A stretch of 36,214 nucleotides of DNA from Candidatus Sumerlaeia bacterium (GTDB taxonomy: Bacteria > Sumerlaeota > Sumerlaeia > SLMS01 > JAHLLQ01), in contig JAHCAW010000044.1 of the NCBI GenBank assembly GCA_019634695.1, forward strand, positions 1-36,214, written 5' to 3'. A program made the translations under genes and the position numbers. The notes below the pieces were generated by a model that searched no databases, was not told the DNA's origin, and was given only the letters and a program-made list of their open reading frames with translations. Positions 33,113 through 36,214 of this stretch are shown here, piece by piece; position 1 is the first letter of the stretch; each line of letters starts with the position of its first letter.

Positions 33113-33424
33113 GGGTGGCTCCGGGGTGGGGACAAGCGGCGATGAGGCGCGCGGCGCCCGCCGGGCAAGGGCCATGGCACACGGCCCGGGCGGGAGCAAT
33201 GGGCAAGCGACGGCGGGCCGGTCTCGTCCCCGCCCCTCGGAGGCTCCCTCATCGGACGCCTACCAAACCCCGTCGTAAAAACCCTGCCGGACCCCGGGCG
33301 CTTCGCCGCGGGTGGGTGTATGCTCTCGCTCCGCTCGACCTCCCTCCGGTCGGCACGCAACACCCACCCGGCCCTCGCTACTTGGCCCACCCCTGTCCGC
33401 CGAAGCTCGCAGAGCGAAGGAGGA
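33113..33424. other. 312 bp spacer between the SUMF1-like gene and the ALDH gene
   Basis: It contains the nested inverted-repeat element and weak terminator (33277-33370) at the 3' side of the SUMF1-like gene, and about 160 bp of ALDH leader with no other signal that I can support. Short open frames on the plus strand here continue as shadows of the SUMF1-like gene. Confidence 0.5.
33277..33370 (-). terminator. Nested inverted repeat and weak terminator 3' of the SUMF1-like gene
   Basis: On the minus strand CGGGTGGGTGT (33370-33360) pairs perfectly with ACACCCACCCG (33319-33309). The 40-base interior has a second hairpin, CGACC-GGAGGGA-GGTCG. Further on, CCGG-GGT-CCGG followed by CAGGG and T5 (33297-33277) is a weak terminator. 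The element starts 55 bases after the stop codon. Confidence 0.5.
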
Positions 33425-34771
33425 TTACCGGACTGCGAGGACTCGGAACCCGAGGTTGTGGACCCGGACCGACGGCGTGAAGCCGTTGCGCCGGGCCGAT
33501 CGGCCGAAGCTGGCGCCGTTGAACCAGCTGCCGCCGCGAAACACGCGGACCGAGTCCGGTGCGGCACCCGTCGGATCAGTCTTGGCCGAGGCTGTGTAGC
33601 TCCCGTACCAGTCGTGACACCACTCCCAAACGTTGCCGGACATGTCGTAGGCGCCCACCGGCGACGGCGAGTCGACTGTCGGTACCGAGCCGTTCGGCGA
33701 GACGTTTACCCCGTTGAACCAACCTACCGGTGAGGTGCGCGGCTCGGTAGCCAAATTCATGGGATTGTTGAAGTTGTAGGATGCACGGGCGTTACCCGTT
33801 AGCGTGTCCGAAACGAAGGAGTAGATCCAGTGCTTCGTGCCGTCCCACGCGGCGGCCCGCTCCCATTCCGATTCCGTGGGCAGGCGGTAGCTGGCAACGT
33901 ATTGAAGGCCCGGTGTCACCGAGTCCGCATCCACCAGTTCCCAAGTTGAGAGGTTGTACGCGAGGGGCTTGCCCTCCATCTCCGCGAGGAAGTTGCAGAA
34001 CGTCGCGGCGCCAAACCACGTCACCCGCACCATGGGATGATTCGCCATGCTTTGGGAATCGCGGGTCCGCGGCGCGAAGGCAGAACCGGTCCATTCGATT
34101 TGGGAGTACGTGCTGCCCGTCTCCGTATCGAAGAGCAGGCGGCGGGTTGAGGTGGAATCGGGAGCCATCAGATAGACATTGCCAGCGCCCGCGTAGGCAG
34201 CCCCGGCGGTGTTGTTGGCCAGGTATCCCTCAGCCAATGCCCAGTTCATCACGATCGCGAATTGTTCATTTGTGACCTCGAACTTGCCGATATCGTAGGC
34301 GGAGAGGGTCACCTGATGGTTCGGCAGTTCGTCGCTGCCGCCGAAGTTGGCGTCGTCGCCCGAAGCGGTGCGCCCCATCGTGAAAGTGCCCGCGGGGACG
34401 GAGACGAATTCGAGGAGTTCAACGCCATCATCGGCCACCACGCGCACAAGGAAATTGCCCGTCACGGTCTGGCCCGGAAGGTCCGTCGCCACGGCCCAGT
34501 TGATGGTCTTGCCCGTGCCGGGGCTGACGCCCGCGCCGACGGCGCCCGTGGTTGTGGTGGCCGTGGAGAACGAAGTGCCGCCATCGCTGGAGTAACGCAG
34601 CACGACGTCACAGTCACCATTGGGCGATGCCAGGTCGTAGGTCACAATCACTTCGGTGGAGCCGGCGCCATCGGATTGCTGTACGAAGCTGACGTTGGTG
34701 ACGACGGGGAAGGCGAACAGGGCGGCGGGTATCGCGAGCAGGCCAAGGAGGCAGGCAAAGCGGAAGATCAT
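33425..34771 (-). CDS. Secreted SUMF1/FGE-fold protein without the formylglycine-generating cysteines
   Basis: 448 aa. It has a signal peptide (MIFRFACLLGLLAIPAALFA), then an Ig-like domain (about 21-118: VVTNVSFVQQSDGAGSTEVIVTYDL) and a SUMF1 (C-type-lectin-like) domain from VPAGTFTMG to the end, with YRLPTESEWERAA and GNVWEWCHDWYG. In true formylglycine-generating enzyme the loop after GGSW holds two copper-binding cysteines; here those positions are Asn418 and Gly423, so sulfatase maturation is not expected. The last 35 residues (RGGSW, RSARRNGFTPS, NLGFRV) follow the layout of variable regions in retroelement target proteins. It starts 6 bp after the Ig-like gene, as an operon, and is less GC-rich than its neighbours. 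A binding or structural role is most likely. Confidence 0.88.
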   Translation of the reverse strand: MIFRFACLLGLLAIPAALFAFPVVTNVSFVQQSDGAGSTEVIVTYDLASPNGDCDVVLRYSSDGGTSFSTATTTTGAVGAGVSPGTGKTINWAVATDLPGQTVTGNFLVRVVADDGVELLEFVSVPAGTFTMGRTASGDDANFGGSDELPNHQVTLSAYDIGKFEVTNEQFAIVMNWALAEGYLANNTAGAAYAGAGNVYLMAPDSTSTRRLLFDTETGSTYSQIEWTGSAFAPRTRDSQSMANHPMVRVTWFGAATFCNFLAEMEGKPLAYNLSTWELVDADSVTPGLQYVASYRLPTESEWERAAAWDGTKHWIYSFVSDTLTGNARASYNFNNPMNLATEPRTSPVGWFNGVNVSPNGSVPTVDSPSPVGAYDMSGNVWEWCHDWYGSYTASAKTDPTGAAPDSVRVFRGGSWFNGASFGRSARRNGFTPSVRVHNLGFRVLAVR

Positions 34772-34777
34772 GACAGG

Positions 34778-35230
34778 TCACTCCACGTGAAATTGATCGA
34801 GTTCGACAGGCACCGCCGTCGTGCTTTGGAAGTTGTCGGAGCCGTTGATGGCGAGCGGGTTCCCCACGGCGTCCTGGATCGTGCCGGAAACCGTCACTTC
34901 AAGGAGTTGCCCGAAGACCTGCTGGCCGGAGATCCAGTTGAGCGTGTACGTGGTCGGCCCGCCCGTGACGGAGTCGGGATTCGAGGCCAAGGTACCGGAG
35001 CCTGCCCCTGCCACCGCGTAGTTCCCCGCCGTGGCCACGCCGGTGCCACCCATGGGCTCGGAGAACGTGACCTCAATCTGGTCGACGGCTGGCCGACCGA
35101 GGCTCTGAAGGGCAGGCGGCACGGTGTCGAGATTCCCCGGTGCGGAATCCCCGCTGCCGGTCAGGGCAAAGATGGGCGCGGCAGCAAGGGCGAACAGACC
35201 GATCGTGCCGACCCGCGGCAGTTGGAGCAT
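34778..35230 (-). CDS. Secreted protein with one Big_5/SbsA-type Ig-like domain
   Basis: 150 aa. A signal peptide (PRVGTIGLFALAAAPIFALTGSG) is followed by a single Ig-like domain with the usual landmarks: TVPPALQSLGRPAVDQIEVTFSEPM, then NYAVAGAG, then LLEVTVSGTIQDAVGNPL. Such domains act as cell-surface spacers or adhesion modules. The ATG at 35230 has GGAGG 7 bases upstream. It is the first gene of a two-gene operon with the SUMF1-like protein. The promoter should lie in the AT-rich island just upstream (35237-35280), shared with the divergent kinase. Confidence 0.8.
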   Translation of the reverse strand: MLQLPRVGTIGLFALAAAPIFALTGSGDSAPGNLDTVPPALQSLGRPAVDQIEVTFSEPMGGTGVATAGNYAVAGAGSGTLASNPDSVTGGPTTYTLNWISGQQVFGQLLEVTVSGTIQDAVGNPLAINGSDNFQSTTAVPVELDQFHVE

Positions 35231-35236
35231 GATGGG

Positions 35237-35280
35237 CCTCCGGAATAATAGAGATAAATATTATCCGCAAAATAAGTATG
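35237..35280. promoter_or_regulatory. AT-rich divergent promoter island
   Basis: A 44-base stretch far poorer in GC than the rest of the window, including GATAA-TAT-TTATC on the minus strand and TAATAT-like hexamers. It lies 7 bases before the secreted operon. No -35 element of good quality is visible at 17 bp, so the exact promoter is not resolved. Confidence 0.4.
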
Positions 35281-35422
35281 CGCTTGGGTCGGGTGGGTCA
35301 AGCACAATGGGGCGCCGCGCGGAGCGGCTGTCGCCCCTTCGGTCGCCACGCCTTTTGCGTTGCCTTGAAAGCGACGCGCGTTGGACATCCACCGGAGATT
35401 CACTTCCCACGAGGCGTACGCT

Positions 35423-36214
35423 TTGGCCGAGCAGCCCGAAAGACCCGCCTTCCCGTTCGCGCCCAAGTCGGCGCCGGCCGTGCCGCGGCAGCCGCTCGGG
35501 GGCAGCGATCCGACGCCGATGCCCGTGGCCACGCCGGGCGACGACGAGGACATTCCTGGACCGTGCGACCCGACAATCAAGAGCGGCGAGCCCCCCCAGA
35601 AGAAGCCCCGCGAGGTGACCCGCGTGCCGCTGCGCGAGTCCCAGGCCGCCATCCCGGTCTCGTCCCCGCCCCCCCCGGAGGCCCCCGCATCGCCCGCCGC
35701 CCGTCCGATACCCGAGCACCTGCGCCAACTCGGGCCGTATGTGATCAAGGACCGACTCGCGCGCGGCGGCATGGGCATGGTGTTCCTGGGCGAGGACCCT
35801 GCGCTGAACCGGCGCGTGGCGATCAAGGTGATGGCGCGCGAGGTCTCGGCCGACGCCGACGCGCTGGCGCGCTTCCAGCGCGAGGCCCGCGCCACCGCCG
35901 CCATCGAGCACCCCAACGTCGCGATGATCTACATGGTCGGCGCGGCCGACGACGGCTCGCCCTTCCTGGCGATGGAGTTCGTCGACGGCGGCACGCTCGA
36001 GGGACGCATCCGCGCCCGCGAACCGCTCGTCATCTCCGAGGCCGCCGACCAGATGATCCAGGTCGCCGAGGCGCTCGGCCACGCCAAGAAGAAGGGCATC
36101 ATCCATCGCGACATCAAGCCGGCCAACGTGATGATGACCGCCAAGGGTCAGGTGAAGGTCGTCGACTTCGGCCTCGCCAAGATCTTCCACGAGGACAGCT
36201 TTCGCACGACGGCC
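35423..36214 (+). CDS. Bacterial Ser/Thr protein kinase, PknB type (3' partial)
   Basis: 264 codons to the window edge. No early ATG exists. A TTG at 35423 with GAGG 8 bases upstream is the likely start; an ATG at 35519 is the alternative. A frame stop at 35366 limits it upstream. Residues 1-100 are Pro-rich and disordered. The kinase domain starts near residue 103 (LGPYVIKDRLARGGMGMVFLG, a Gly-rich loop), with Lys135 (VAIKVM), catalytic Asp230 in IHRDIKPANVM and metal-binding Asp248 in VVDFGLAK, so it is predicted active. Kinases of this type often carry sensory or membrane domains beyond the catalytic one, which would lie outside the window. Confidence 0.93.
   Translation, partial: MAEQPERPAFPFAPKSAPAVPRQPLGGSDPTPMPVATPGDDEDIPGPCDPTIKSGEPPQKKPREVTRVPLRESQAAIPVSSPPPPEAPASPAARPIPEHLRQLGPYVIKDRLARGGMGMVFLGEDPALNRRVAIKVMAREVSADADALARFQREARATAAIEHPNVAMIYMVGAADDGSPFLAMEFVDGGTLEGRIRAREPLVISEAADQMIQVAEALGHAKKKGIIHRDIKPANVMMTAKGQVKVVDFGLAKIFHEDSFRTTA

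Noticed and set aside
33320..33733. Plus-strand frame of 137 codons over the end of the SUMF1-like gene.
   Set aside because: Antisense shadow; the minus strand carries the conserved SUMF1 C-terminus and stop codon.
35237..35280. Fur-box-like AT-rich inverted repeat before the secreted operon.
   Set aside because: Only GATAA/TTATC arms match; the 19 bp Fur pattern is not met and neither divergent gene has an iron-related function.

Overview
The window is GC-rich (about 65-70%) and densely coded on both strands. It carries 27 genes that I accept, a few short control elements, and no rRNA, tRNA, insertion sequence or CRISPR array. Lipoprotein signals, an RND/HlyD-type periplasmic adaptor, a FlaA1/CapD-type polysaccharide enzyme, a SUMF1-fold secreted protein, a bacterial Ser/Thr kinase and clear Shine-Dalgarno sites point to a diderm, probably uncultivated bacterium of Planctomycetota/Sumerlaeota-like character. 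I cannot assign a phylum from the sequence alone.

Left third (1-9482): mostly metabolic and housekeeping genes in small units. They are a 5'-truncated two-domain SIS sugar-phosphate protein, a PDZ plus radical-SAM-like DUF512 protein, a small membrane protein, a DJ-1/PfpI protein, GTP cyclohydrolase FolE2, a front-end-type fatty acid desaturase, a GT39-like membrane glycosyltransferase and GrpE. The DJ-1 gene lies between low-complexity repeats, including a 9 x 9 bp tandem array at 4742-4822.

Centre (9649-21953): a surface-glycan locus. A leftward unit joins a very large CapD/FlaA1-type nucleotide-sugar dehydratase fused to a tandem GT2 glycosyltransferase (1298 aa) to an HlyD-type adaptor 8 bp away. 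A sigma-54-like promoter and a strong hairpin followed by a T-rich stretch lie in its leader. A rightward unit holds a Zn-ribbon protein, a lipoprotein, an anchored TPR-like protein, a GT4 glycosyltransferase and a methyltransferase. A PAPS-type sulfotransferase is tail-to-tail with it. A secreted protein with its own leader and a perfect terminator follows. Together these suggest synthesis, methylation, sulfation and export of a cell-surface polysaccharide (inference).

Right third (22066-36214): oligoendopeptidase F; two head-to-head paralogous GT-C membrane glycosyltransferases and a third, more distant one; a two-gene AAA ATPase/DUF4276 module resembling RloAB/AbiL-type phage defence; an aldehyde dehydrogenase; a two-gene secreted operon (Ig-like protein plus a SUMF1-fold protein that lacks the catalytic cysteines of formylglycine-generating enzyme and has a C-terminus laid out like variable regions of diversity-generating retroelements); and a divergent Ser/Thr kinase cut by the right edge.

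The points most worth checking are the defence-like ATPase/DUF4276 pair, the possible retroelement target, the C7 run plus ATGA junction inside the CapD-GT2 fusion, and the sigma-54/hairpin leader of the glycan operon.
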